Notes: a model not told the origin generated them from the letters alone. A DNA stretch of 53,885 nt from Ruminococcaceae bacterium UBA2857 (GCA_002350705.1 DEFH01000001.1:1-53885); one strand, 5' to 3'; counted from the stretch's first letter, positions 26,266 through 33,511 are shown. Program-made: numbers and translations.

Positions 26266-27177
26266 TCATTGATATAAATTTTTGGTAAAATACCTGTCCC
26301 CGCGGTCAGGCAAAATCAGCACAATATTTCCTCTTGCTCCGCCGTCAATCAGTTTTCTTGCCGCTGCCAGAGCAGCTCCCGAAGAAGAACCTGCCAATAT
26401 CCCCTCTTTTTTGGCAAGCTCCCTTGCATTGTGAAAGGCTTCTTCATCTGTCATCTTAACGACTTTATCGACAAGTGACATATCCATCGTATCCGCAATA
26501 AAGTCGTTGCCGATACCCTCAATATCATAATCACTGTGTTCCCCGCCGCCCATTGTGGAGCCGACAGGATCGGCAAGGACACCAATCGTTTTATGATTTT
26601 TCTCTTTCAGATACCTGACAACACCTGTATAAGTGCCGCCGCTTCCCGCACCGGCTACGAGATAGTCAATCTTTCCGTTCATATCTTCATAAATTTCCTT
26701 GCCTGTTGTTTCATAGTGTGCTAAGGGATTGGCAGGATTTTTGAACTGTTCCAGTGTCACGGCATCAGGAATCGTCTTGCGGATTTCTTCGGCCTTTGCC
26801 CATGCCCCCAGCATACCGTTTTCACGGGGCGTATTCACAATTTCCGCTCCCAAGGCTCGCAAAAGTGTCTGCTTTTCCTGTGAAAACTTTGTCGGTACAA
26901 CAAAAATGATTTGATATCCCCTGTTGAGTGCCGCAAATGCAATGCCAAGACCTGTATTTCCTGCGGTTGCCTCTACAATCGTACTGCCTTTTTTCAGAAT
27001 TCCCTTTTTTTCTGCATCTGCAATCATATATTTGCCTGTCCTGTCCTTGACACTGCCCGACGGATTGAAAAGCTCCAGCTTTGCATAAAGTTTCACATTT
27101 TCCGGCAAATCCAGATGATTCAGTCTGACAAGCGGCGTATTGCCAATCAGTTCCTGCATATCTTCATATCGTGCCAT
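26266..27177 (-). CDS. mccA: O-acetylserine-dependent cystathionine beta-synthase, MccA type
   Basis: A 303-residue PLP fold-type II enzyme. Seen: IGNTPLVRLNHL, PSGSVKDRTGKY (PLP Lys near residue 43), EATAGNTGLGIAFA and C-terminal PDRGDRYFTKNLY, which resembles Bacillus MccA (YrhA) more than biosynthetic CysK. MccA joins homocysteine to O-acetylserine to give cystathionine, the first step of reverse transsulfuration. The direct neighbour mccB (2 bp away) supports this. Cysteine synthase activity cannot be excluded. Confidence 0.86.
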   Translation of the reverse strand: MARYEDMQELIGNTPLVRLNHLDLPENVKLYAKLELFNPSGSVKDRTGKYMIADAEKKGILKKGSTIVEATAGNTGLGIAFAALNRGYQIIFVVPTKFSQEKQTLLRALGAEIVNTPRENGMLGAWAKAEEIRKTIPDAVTLEQFKNPANPLAHYETTGKEIYEDMNGKIDYLVAGAGSGGTYTGVVRYLKEKNHKTIGVLADPVGSTMGGGEHSDYDIEGIGNDFIADTMDMSLVDKVVKMTDEEAFHNARELAKKEGILAGSSSGAALAAARKLIDGGARGNIVLILPDRGDRYFTKNLYQ

Positions 27178-27179
27178 GA

Positions 27180-28337
27180 TTATTCCTCACTCTCTGCAAT
27201 CGCCTGTGCGATATCCGCAAGTATATCATCAATACTTTCAATGCCGATGGAAAGGCGGATCAGTCCGTCTGTAATTCCTACTTTCTGACGCACTTCATAC
27301 GGAATGGAAGCGTGTGTCATGCTTGCCGGATGGCATACAAGGCTTTCTACACCGCCAAGGCTTTCCGCCAAGGCAACCAGTTTCAATGATTTGAAAAATT
27401 TTCTGATATTGTAGTTTTCGTACAGTTCAAAGGAAATCATTGCACCGCCGTTTTTAGCCTGCTTTTTGTTGATTTCATATCCTTGAGCGTCAGGCAAGCC
27501 CGGATAATACACTTTTTTGACTGCCTTGTGTTCCGTCAAAAATTTTGCCGCTTTTTCGGCATTTTCAACATGGCGGTCAAGACGTACACCAAGTGTCTTA
27601 ATACCTCGGATCAGCAAAAAGCTGTCAAAGGGACCAAGTACGCCTCCTGTTGAATTCTGGATAAACGCCAGTTTTTTTGCCAGTCCCTCATCCTTGACAA
27701 CGACAAGACCTGCCACAACATCACTGTGACCGCCAAGATATTTCGTTGCACTGTGAATCACTATATCTGCTCCCAGTTCCAATGGTCTTTGCAGATACGG
27801 TGTCATGAACGTATTATCTACAATCGACAAAATACCGTGTTTTTTCGCAAGGGCGGCAACCGCTCCAAGGTCTGTGACCGTCAAAAGCGGATTGGCAGGA
27901 CTTTCCACCAGAATCGCTCTGACATCCTCTGTGATTTTCTTTTCCAGTTCCTCAATATTGGTCGTGTCCTCAATGGAATAACCGATTCCGAAGTGATTAA
28001 AAACTTTGTCAAGCACTCGGAAAGTTCCCCCGTAAACATTGCCGGAAATCAATATGCGGTCTCCCGTATGAAACAGACTCAATACTGCCGTAATTGCCGC
28101 CATTCCCGACGCAAAGGCAAATCCTGCCTTGCCGTTCTCCAGCTCCGCAATCAGTGCTTCCAGTGCCGCACGGGTAGGATTGCCTGTCCGTGAATACTCC
28201 CACTGCGGATTTTCTTCCAAACCGCTCTGCTCATAAGTCGAAGTCTGATAAATCGGTACATTGACCGCTTTTGTATATGCGTCTCCGTAAATGCCCCCGT
28301 GAATCAGGGCAGATTCTATTTTCTGATATTCTGACAT
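27180..28337 (-). CDS. mccB: Cystathionine gamma-lyase / homocysteine gamma-lyase, MccB type
   Basis: A 385-residue PLP fold-type I enzyme of the Cys/Met metabolism family. Seen: YSRTGNPTRAALE, FASGMAAITAV, DNTFMTPYLQRPLELGADIVIHSATKYLGGHSD with the PLP Lys near residue 200, and a C-terminal RLSIGIE. Paired with mccA it would split cystathionine to cysteine, completing methionine-to-cysteine conversion. AAAAGGAG precedes the ATG. It lies 29 bp after the methyltransferase gene. Confidence 0.9.
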   Translation of the reverse strand: MSEYQKIESALIHGGIYGDAYTKAVNVPIYQTSTYEQSGLEENPQWEYSRTGNPTRAALEALIAELENGKAGFAFASGMAAITAVLSLFHTGDRILISGNVYGGTFRVLDKVFNHFGIGYSIEDTTNIEELEKKITEDVRAILVESPANPLLTVTDLGAVAALAKKHGILSIVDNTFMTPYLQRPLELGADIVIHSATKYLGGHSDVVAGLVVVKDEGLAKKLAFIQNSTGGVLGPFDSFLLIRGIKTLGVRLDRHVENAEKAAKFLTEHKAVKKVYYPGLPDAQGYEINKKQAKNGGAMISFELYENYNIRKFFKSLKLVALAESLGGVESLVCHPASMTHASIPYEVRQKVGITDGLIRLSIGIESIDDILADIAQAIAESEE

Positions 28338-28366
28338 TTTGATTAACTCCTTTTCAATATCTTTTT

Positions 28367-29272
28367 TTATTCCCTGTTTCCTGCCAAAATAAAATGAATG
28401 TTCTCAAAAGCACATATCTCATCATCCCCGTTTTCAAAATAGTTCTGTTGTATGATTTGAGGCGTTTCATGTTCCTCTATCTCAAAGCCGTGTCTTTCAA
28501 GAACAGTAAAAATCTCACTGTACGAATAACCATGAAGCATTTTTTCTCCCAGTTTTTCCGTAATATCCGCAAGCGTATGCACACGCTCCGCATTTTTCTG
28601 TTTCAATGTCGTTTCGTCGGGGTAGTCAAACACCACTTTTCCCTCTGCCTGACACAATTTCTCTATCTTCTCAATCGTCTGCTCAAATACAGACAATTTC
28701 AGATAATACGAAACACCCAGAATCGCAAAAAATGAAGGTATGTCCGGTTCAAATCCTGCTTTCAGCAGTTCTTCCCCCATATCGTCTTTGGAAAAATCCA
28801 CGGACACAAATCTCAGATTCTGCGGAATGTTCCATTCCAATTCCCGTATTCTTTCACGCTTGTATCTGCCGGTGTCGGGGTGGTCTACCTCAAAAATCCT
28901 GATATGCGGATTATCATTCCGGAACGCAAACGTATCCATTCCCGCTCCGCAAATCACATACTGACATCTGCTGTATTTCCCGGCAAACTGTCTGAGTTTC
29001 TGCTCCGCAAATGCAATCCGTGAAAGCGGTATCGGCAATATATACCGGTTCAGCTTGGGCATAATCTGTGCCGTTTCAAAATCTGCATAACGGGCGGCAT
29101 TTTCCATTTCAAAATCGTTCTGTATCAACTGACCGATTTCCTCAAACTCTTCTTTCCCCATCAAATCATAAGCAAGATAATCATCAAATATTTTTTTGTG
29201 TCCTGTATTGGAATGGTAGGCTCTGGCAAAAGAACAAAGTTTTGCAGTGATACTTTCCTGTGCTGCTATCAT
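28367..29272 (-). CDS. SAM-dependent methyltransferase, leucine carboxyl methyltransferase (PF04072) type
   Basis: A 301-residue class I methyltransferase. The SAM motif VICGAGMDTFAFR is near residue 105, VDHPDTGRYKRERI follows, then VSVDFSKDD and FFAILGVSYYL; this is the LCM/PpmA-like family (TIGR00027-like). An upstream ATG at 29311 exists, but AAAGGAG seven bases before 29272 decides the start. It heads the methyltransferase-mccB-mccA group, the place held by ubiG in Clostridium acetobutylicum ubiGmccBA and by yrrT in Bacillus; a role in SAM-to-homocysteine flow is inferred from that parallel. An attenuator-like leader precedes it. Confidence 0.82.
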   Translation of the reverse strand: MIAAQESITAKLCSFARAYHSNTGHKKIFDDYLAYDLMGKEEFEEIGQLIQNDFEMENAARYADFETAQIMPKLNRYILPIPLSRIAFAEQKLRQFAGKYSRCQYVICGAGMDTFAFRNDNPHIRIFEVDHPDTGRYKRERIRELEWNIPQNLRFVSVDFSKDDMGEELLKAGFEPDIPSFFAILGVSYYLKLSVFEQTIEKIEKLCQAEGKVVFDYPDETTLKQKNAERVHTLADITEKLGEKMLHGYSYSEIFTVLERHGFEIEEHETPQIIQQNYFENGDDEICAFENIHFILAGNRE

Positions 29273-29290
29273 TATAAACTCCTTTCCGGC

Positions 29291-29333
29291 AAAAAGCCGC
29301 CTGCACTGCACAAAAACAGACAGACGGCCTTTT
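29291..29333 (-). terminator. Terminator arm of a putative cysteine attenuator
   Basis: On the minus strand AAAAGGCCGTCTG pairs with CAGGCGGCTTTTT: 13 bp including two G-U pairs, with a 17-base loop and a U5 tail. It lies between the Cys-rich leader ORF and the methyltransferase start and would also end cysK transcripts. Confidence 0.75.
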
Positions 29334-29384
29334 CAAGAAAACCTGTTTTATACTTCCGTAAAACATCTCCATCAGCCGCCTGTG
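29320..29384 (-). promoter_or_regulatory. Putative antiterminator overlapping the leader ORF's end
   Basis: The octamer CAGGCGGC at the end of the leader ORF (plus-strand 29375-29382, codons for Thr-Gly-Gly) is identical to the 3' arm of the terminator (29296-29303). Either copy can pair with the shared GCCGTCTG (29321-29328). Pairing with the upstream copy extends to about 10 bp and would preclude the terminator. A separate 7-bp hairpin (29426-29446, GCCGAAA/TTTCGGC) lies inside the leader ORF and could act as a pause site. Confidence 0.65.
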
Positions 29385-29485
29385 TCACAACAACACATAC
29401 AACATGATGCAAGCACAGCAATGCTGCCGAAAACAACACTTTCGGCTGAATCCATATGAATCTGTGCATTACCGTGAATCTTCAT
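29372..29485 (-). CDS. Cys-rich leader peptide (37 residues), putative cysteine attenuator
   Basis: Translation gives MKIHGNAQIHMDSAESVVFG at the start and ASCCMCCCDTGG at the end: five Cys and one Met codon in a six-codon run, five codons before the stop. AGAGG lies eight bases before this ATG; another ATG two codons upstream (29491) is only two bases from it. It begins 20 bp after the cysK stop. Its final codons overlap the antiterminator sequence. The run of sulfur-amino-acid codons ahead of a terminator and sulfur genes suggests ribosome-mediated attenuation. Alternatives are a metal-binding or modified peptide; the C-terminal GG recalls ThiS-type carriers, but the peptide is far too short. 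Confidence 0.7.
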   Translation of the reverse strand: MKIHGNAQIHMDSAESVVFGSIAVLASCCMCCCDTGG

Positions 29486-29505
29486 TTCCATTACCTCTTT
29501 CAAAT

Positions 29506-30429
29506 TTATACGGAAAACATAGCGGTAGACAAATATCTCTCTCCCGTATCGGGAAGAATTGCTACAATCACTTTGCCTTTATTTTCGGGACGCCGGGCAA
29601 GCTGACGGGCTGCCCATACTGCCGCTCCCGACGAAATACCAACCAGCAGGCCTTCCTTACGTGCCAATACTCTGCCGGTTTCAAATGCGTCCTCATTGGA
29701 AACCGTAATAATCTCATCATATACTTCCGTGTCCAGTGTCTCCGGCACAAAGCCTGCACCGATTCCCTGTATTTTATGGGGACCGGGTTTTTCTCCCGAA
29801 AGAACCGGTGAACCGGACGGTTCTACCGCCACTACTTTGACAGACGGATTTTTGCTTTTCAGATATTCTCCCACGCCCGAAACGGTTCCGCCTGTACCCA
29901 CACCCGCTACAAAAATATCCACTTTACCATCTGTATCTTCCCATATTTCGGGGCCTGTTGTATCAAAGTGTACTTTGGGATTGGCACTGTTGGTAAACTG
30001 ACTCGGAATAAAGCTATGGTCGTTGGCTGCCGCAAGTTCCTGTGCTTTTTCGATAGCACCTTTCATTCCCTTGACTCCTTCCGTCAGAACCACTTTCGCA
30101 CCATATGCCTTTAACAGATTTCTTCTTTCTATGCTCATGGTTTCGGGCATGGTCAGAATCACCTGATAGCCTCTCGCTGCCGCAACCGCTGCCAATCCGA
30201 TACCAGTATTACCGCTTGTCGGCTCAATAATCACGGAATCCGGTTTTAAAATTCCTTTTGCCTCGGCATCGTCAATCATTGCCTTGGCGATTCTGTCCTT
30301 GACACTTCCTGCCGGATTAAAATACTCCAGTTTGCCCAGAATGGTTGCTCCCGTGTCCTCACTGACGGCATCCAATGCCAACAATGGCGTTTTACCAATC
30401 AGGTCTGTAATTTTTTGATATATTTTCAT
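29506..30429 (-). CDS. cysK: Cysteine synthase A
   Basis: A 307-residue PLP fold-type II O-acetylserine sulfhydrylase that makes cysteine from O-acetylserine and sulfide. Seen: IGKTPLLALDAV, PAGSVKDRIAKAM (PLP Lys near 44), EPTSGNTGIGLAAVAA, the substrate loop TMPETMSIERR, VGTGGTVSGVGEYLK and C-terminal PDTGERYLSTAMF, the CysK pattern. GAGGAG lies nine bases before ATG. A promoter, an inverted repeat and a 10-codon upstream ORF precede it, and the Cys-rich leader ORF follows. Distinct from mccA, which lies 2.3 kb downstream. Confidence 0.95.
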   Translation of the reverse strand: MKIYQKITDLIGKTPLLALDAVSEDTGATILGKLEYFNPAGSVKDRIAKAMIDDAEAKGILKPDSVIIEPTSGNTGIGLAAVAAARGYQVILTMPETMSIERRNLLKAYGAKVVLTEGVKGMKGAIEKAQELAAANDHSFIPSQFTNSANPKVHFDTTGPEIWEDTDGKVDIFVAGVGTGGTVSGVGEYLKSKNPSVKVVAVEPSGSPVLSGEKPGPHKIQGIGAGFVPETLDTEVYDEIITVSNEDAFETGRVLARKEGLLVGISSGAAVWAARQLARRPENKGKVIVAILPDTGERYLSTAMFSV

Positions 30430-30464
30430 TGTTCATGACTCCTCAAAAGATTTTTTTATCAAAA

Positions 30465-30510
30465 GACAGAATATCTGTCAACATCGTTTCCGAGACATTC
30501 GTTTGTTCAT
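30465..30510 (-). promoter_or_regulatory. Upstream ORF MNKRMSRKRC and hairpin in the cysK leader
   Basis: In the cysK 5' leader, CAGGAG is followed eight bases later by ATG and a ten-codon ORF (30478-30510) encoding MNKRMSRKRC, whose last sense codon is Cys. Its stop codon lies inside a 6-bp hairpin GACAGA/TCTGTC (30465-30479), followed by TTTTGAT. The strong ribosome site makes translation likely. A Cys codon directly before the stop suggests a cysteine-sensing role, but a single codon is weak evidence. Confidence 0.5.
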
Positions 30511-30537
30511 AGTAAAATCTCCTGACTGAATTAATAT

Positions 30538-30562
30538 ATAACCTATGTGAATAGTAGGTTAT
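30538..30562 (-). promoter_or_regulatory. Inverted repeat downstream of the cysK promoter (putative operator)
   Basis: Perfect 8-bp arms ATAACCTA/TAGGTTAT separated by 9 bp, beginning 11 bp after the -10 box and so covering the likely transcription start region. The CCTA...TAGG core resembles sites of Rrf2-family regulators (IscR/CymR), which control cysteine genes in Firmicutes; this assignment is inference. The divergent AraC protein is the other candidate. Confidence 0.55.
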
Positions 30563-30573
30563 TTCTGTTTTGT

Positions 30574-30602
30574 ATTATCTCATATCAAAAACTTTTTGTC
30601 AA
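30574..30602 (-). promoter_or_regulatory. Sigma-A promoter for cysK
   Basis: Perfect TTGACA (30597-30602), a 17-bp spacer and GATAAT (30574-30579) on the minus strand, giving a 5' leader of roughly 140 bases before cysK. Confidence 0.8.
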
Positions 30603-30708
30603 GTGTTTTTCCATCTTTTTTGATAAAATATTTCGGTCTCCCTGACATCGAATCCAATCTTTGGCATACTGAATAATTATTTCTAAAATTTTTGTCTATT
30701 TTTTGGAG

Positions 30709-30738
30709 TTGATTTCCATATCGCTTTTACTTTAAAAT
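30709..30738 (+). promoter_or_regulatory. Candidate promoter for the AraC-type gene
   Basis: TTGATT (30709-30714), an 18-bp spacer and TAAAAT (30733-30738), 35 bp before the start codon. It is divergent from the cysK promoter; I see nothing else between about 30603 and 30708. Confidence 0.5.
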
Positions 30739-30772
30739 ATTAATTAAAAATAACAGTGGAAGTGGAACCGAC

Positions 30773-31768
30773 ATGAAATTTGAAGATTTTGATTATTTAA
30801 AAGAATTCGGGGCTGTCCTGGAACCCGAAAAAAAACGCTTTCAAATAAAACTTCTTTCTCCCGACGGCAAAGAAAATTATATTATCGGATATGCCCCCTC
30901 TGAAAGCATGCAGATTATTGTCCGTGATATTCACGAAAAAAATATCCCTGATTTCGGCCTCCGTTTCGGCGGAACAGGCCGTTATCTCAGAATCAATTTC
31001 TGTCGCAGCGGAAAATGTGAATTCCAGGGAAAAAACGGGGAAAGTCTCTATCTTTCCGCCGGTGAAATCGCTATGGATTACAAAGTGGATGATGACGGCA
31101 GTTTTTCTTTTATCACAGAAGATTATCTGGGCGTGGAAATTATTATGCAGGTGGACAATGTCATTACGGAAATCCCTACCTTGGCCATGCTTAAAAAAGC
31201 CATCAAACGAATGAGTATGCCCGAATATGCCACCCATATCAATACGATGTACTTTGTCTCTGCTTCGGATGATACCAATCGCACTCTTGCAGAACTGATT
31301 CGATATTGCTTCAACGGATATGACTGCGAAGCGATGATTATCAAAACGGCAGAGCTCGGTCACAATATCGGCACCGACCTCACTACCGCCAAAGCAAGAA
31401 TCAGAACTTTTGCTACCGGCACGCAAGCCAAAATTGCAGAAGATATTTATCAGAAACTTACACGGAATTATTATCAGAAATGGCCTGTATCGGTCTTCGC
31501 CGAAAAGTATGGACTCAGTGAAACTACCATTAAAAATTATTTCCGCAATGTATACGGATACGGCTACAAAGAATATCAAAAAAAAATCCGTATGGAAAAA
31601 GCCGCCGACTTACTCCGGAACACCAAGCTCAACATTGATGAAATTGCTTTGAAAGTCGGCTATCTGAGTCATACCAAATTCGGAGCCGCTTTCAAAGAAT
31701 ACTATGGCTCTACTCCCTCACAATACCGTCTGAACTCTAAAATGAAAGAACAGGAAAACAATCTGTGA
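30773..31768 (+). CDS. AraC family transcriptional regulator
   Basis: A 331-residue protein with an N-terminal cupin-like sensor half (about 1-190) and a C-terminal pair of helix-turn-helix motifs (about 225-322), ending in the AraC signature DEIALKVGYLSHTKFGAAFKEYYGSTPSQYR. The first HTH (VSVFAEKYGLSETTIKNYFRNVYG) is also clear. The effector is unknown. It diverges from cysK across 343 bp, so it could regulate the sulfur genes, but it also lies upstream of the thiamine operon. Confidence 0.88.
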   Translation: MKFEDFDYLKEFGAVLEPEKKRFQIKLLSPDGKENYIIGYAPSESMQIIVRDIHEKNIPDFGLRFGGTGRYLRINFCRSGKCEFQGKNGESLYLSAGEIAMDYKVDDDGSFSFITEDYLGVEIIMQVDNVITEIPTLAMLKKAIKRMSMPEYATHINTMYFVSASDDTNRTLAELIRYCFNGYDCEAMIIKTAELGHNIGTDLTTAKARIRTFATGTQAKIAEDIYQKLTRNYYQKWPVSVFAEKYGLSETTIKNYFRNVYGYGYKEYQKKIRMEKAADLLRNTKLNIDEIALKVGYLSHTKFGAAFKEYYGSTPSQYRLNSKMKEQENNL

Positions 31769-31993
31769 TTTTGAAAAATTTCCCATATTGCTTTCTGTTT
31801 GGAATAATAAATCTGTTTGGGTACTGCCAAAACCGGCAAACTATGTTAGACTTACTGTAGGGGAATTTCTTGAAATAACTGTAAAGGAGCTGTGACACAA
31901 AACGGGAGTCCGATGAAAATCAACAGGTACACTGTATTGATTTTTTTCGGACTCCCATTACAATTTCAATCAATTTCCAAAACATCGTCTGTC
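31769..31993 (+). other. Gene-free stretch with possible gene remnant and long palindrome
   Basis: No gene is called here. A 45-codon stretch open in one frame ends at a TGA at 31893-31895 (VWVLPKPANYVRLTVGEF followed by LEITVKEL), which looks protein-like but has no start, so it may be a gene remnant. It is followed by the long palindrome at 31904-31956. Confidence 0.35.
31904..31956. repeat. Long imperfect palindrome
   Basis: GGGAGTCCGA (31904-31913) pairs perfectly with TCGGACTCCC (31947-31956), and the stem continues through TGAAAATCAA/TTGATTTTTT and CAG/CTG to a small loop: over 20 bp in total. No T run follows on either strand except GTTTTGTG on the minus strand. It may be a terminator for the AraC gene or remnant, or the end of a small mobile element. 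Confidence 0.6.
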
Positions 31994-32022
31994 TTGACAA
32001 AGCACTCTCATCGTGCTAAAAT
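31994..32022 (+). promoter_or_regulatory. Sigma-A promoter for the thiamine operon
   Basis: Perfect TTGACA (31994-31999), a 17-bp spacer and TAAAAT (32017-32022), so transcription should start just before the riboswitch. Confidence 0.8.
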
Positions 32023-32032
32023 AAGAATGTCA

Positions 32033-32112
32033 AGGGGAGCTTGTGTACAGGCTGAGAGGAAGTTGTCAACTTCGACCCGTAACCTGATTTGGATAATGCC
32101 AACGTAGGGAAA
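32033..32112 (+). ncRNA. TPP riboswitch (THI element)
   Basis: The conserved elements are in order: GGGGAGC, CAGGCTGAGAGGA, a variable P3 arm, GACCCGTAACCTGATTTGG, ATAATGCCAACGTAGGGAA. Together they form the thiamine pyrophosphate aptamer. With the terminator that follows it should switch the thi operon off when TPP is plentiful. Confidence 0.97.
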
Positions 32113-32134
32113 TAATTTATTTCGTGTTCGTCAG

Positions 32135-32170
32135 AGAGATTTCCGAATCAGGAAGTCTCTTTTTTATTTT
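32135..32170 (+). terminator. Riboswitch-controlled terminator
   Basis: AGAGATTTCC (32135-32144) pairs with GGAAGTCTCT (32151-32160), 10 bp with one G-U, followed by TTTTTTATTTT. It lies between the aptamer and thiS, so it is the expression platform. Confidence 0.88.
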
Positions 32171-32184
32171 CAGGGGGTGACAGT

Positions 32185-32379
32185 ATGCTCAAAATTAACG
32201 GAACGGATTCCGATTCTGCCGGAAAAACGGTGGAACAATATATCGCCGAAACCAATTACAATCTTTCTCGTATCGCTGTGGAAATCAACGGGGAAATTCT
32301 TCCGAAATCCCTGTACGGCTCCACCGTTCTGCATGATGGTGATACAGTTGAAATCGTTGGCTTTGTAGGAGGCGGCTGA
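32185..32379 (+). CDS. thiS: Sulfur carrier protein ThiS
   Basis: A 64-residue ubiquitin-like carrier ending GFVGGG. Its C-terminal glycine is adenylated by ThiF and converted to a thiocarboxylate that gives sulfur to the thiazole ring in ThiG. MLKINGTD at the start and IAVEINGEILPKS mid-protein are typical. GGGGGTGA is the Shine-Dalgarno. First gene of the riboswitch operon; thiF follows after one base. Confidence 0.93.
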   Translation: MLKINGTDSDSAGKTVEQYIAETNYNLSRIAVEINGEILPKSLYGSTVLHDGDTVEIVGFVGGG

Positions 32380-32380
32380 T

Positions 32381-33205
32381 ATGATTCTTGATGAAAAACA
32401 AGCAAAACGGTATGTGCGACATTTTGCCTTGAAAGAAATCGGTGTTCGGGGACAGAAAAAACTGCTCTCTTCCAAAGTGCTTGTCATTGGTGCCGGCGGA
32501 CTCGGTTCCCCTGCCATTCTCTATCTTGCGTCTGCCGGTGTCGGAACCATCGGCATTGTCGATTTTGACAGCGTGGATTTTTCCAATCTGCAAAGACAAA
32601 TCATACACAACACCCGGAATATAGGTATTCCTAAAACGACTTCTGCACAAAATGCCGTAAAAGCTCTCAATCCCGATGTAACTGTGCGGCTGTATGATTT
32701 TCCCGTCACTCCCGACAACATCACAGACATCATCTCGGAATATGACTTTATCCTTGACTGCACCGACCGCTTTGAAACAAAATTCCTTGTCAATGATGCC
32801 TGTGTCCTTGCCGCAAAGCCCTTCTCTCATGCAGGAGTTATTCGCTTTGAAGGACAGGCAATGACCTATGTTCCCAAAAAAGGCCCTTGTCTGCGGTGTC
32901 TCATCGGTGAGATTCCTCATGATGCCGTCACCTGCAAGGATGCGGGTGTTGTCGGGGCGGCTGTCGGTGTTCTGGGAAGTGTACAGGCTCTCGAAGCGAT
33001 TAAATTTCTTCTCGGAACAGGTGAACTCCTCTGCGGAAAGGTCTTTTCCTTTGACGGTCTGACCATGCAAGTTCGTGTCCATTCCATTCCTCATGCCGAT
33101 CCCGGCTGTGCCGTCTGCGGCAACACTCCGAAAATCCTTTCTCTTTCGGAAAACAGGAACGATTATCAAATACATTCTTGTGATACAGGCGGTGAAACCG
33201 TATGA
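32381..33205 (+). CDS. thiF: ThiF family ThiS adenylyltransferase
   Basis: A 274-residue E1-like enzyme. The nucleotide-binding motif GAGGLGSPAILYLASAGVG is near residue 33, and DFDSVDFSNLQRQ with TRNIGIPKT follows. Two Cys pairs (CLRC near 170 and CAVC near 244) form the structural zinc site. It activates the C terminus of ThiS with ATP. The stop overlaps the rhodanese start by four bases. Confidence 0.92.
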   Translation: MILDEKQAKRYVRHFALKEIGVRGQKKLLSSKVLVIGAGGLGSPAILYLASAGVGTIGIVDFDSVDFSNLQRQIIHNTRNIGIPKTTSAQNAVKALNPDVTVRLYDFPVTPDNITDIISEYDFILDCTDRFETKFLVNDACVLAAKPFSHAGVIRFEGQAMTYVPKKGPCLRCLIGEIPHDAVTCKDAGVVGAAVGVLGSVQALEAIKFLLGTGELLCGKVFSFDGLTMQVRVHSIPHADPGCAVCGNTPKILSLSENRNDYQIHSCDTGGETV

Positions 33206-33489
33206 TTCAAAAAATCCCTGTTACACAATACTTCAAAAAGGAAAATGATATATTGGTGGATTTGCGAGAGAAAACAATATTTTCGTTTGGCACTCTGCAC
33301 GGAGCTGTCAATATTCCCATGAGTGAAATCGACAAGCTGTATGCTTTGCCCTATGATAAAAATATTGTCCTGTTTTGTCAGCACGGCGATTACAGTGCCG
33401 AAATTGCACAACTGCTTTCCGATAACGGCTTTCATGTCACCGACCTGACAGGCGGTTATATGGAATGGCTTCTCCATTGTGCAAAATAA
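33202..33489 (+). CDS. Single-domain rhodanese in the thiamine operon
   Basis: A 95-residue rhodanese: VDLREKTIFSFGTLHGAVNIPMSEI, then the active-site loop CQHGDYS with the catalytic Cys near residue 55, then TGGYMEW. Rhodaneses carry persulfide sulfur. In E. coli the rhodanese domain of ThiI supplies sulfur for ThiS thiocarboxylate; a free-standing protein encoded between thiF and thiG probably fills that role here (inference). It overlaps thiF by four bases. Confidence 0.88.
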   Translation: MIQKIPVTQYFKKENDILVDLREKTIFSFGTLHGAVNIPMSEIDKLYALPYDKNIVLFCQHGDYSAEIAQLLSDNGFHVTDLTGGYMEWLLHCAK

Positions 33490-33511
33490 TTTGAAAAGAG
33501 TGATTGATATA

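Noticed and set aside
29372..29491. Cys-rich peptide as a ThiS/CysO-type sulfur carrier because of its GG end
   Set aside because: At 37 residues it cannot form a ubiquitin-like fold; overlap of its end with the antiterminator explains the sequence better.
30430..30772. Cys T-box or SAM riboswitch upstream of cysK
   Set aside because: No T-box consensus (TGGNACCGCG-like) or S-box core was seen on the minus strand; only the short ORF, hairpin and inverted repeat.
32285..33175. 296-codon minus-strand frame opposite thiF
   Set aside because: Shadow of thiF; no promoter or ribosome site on that strand.
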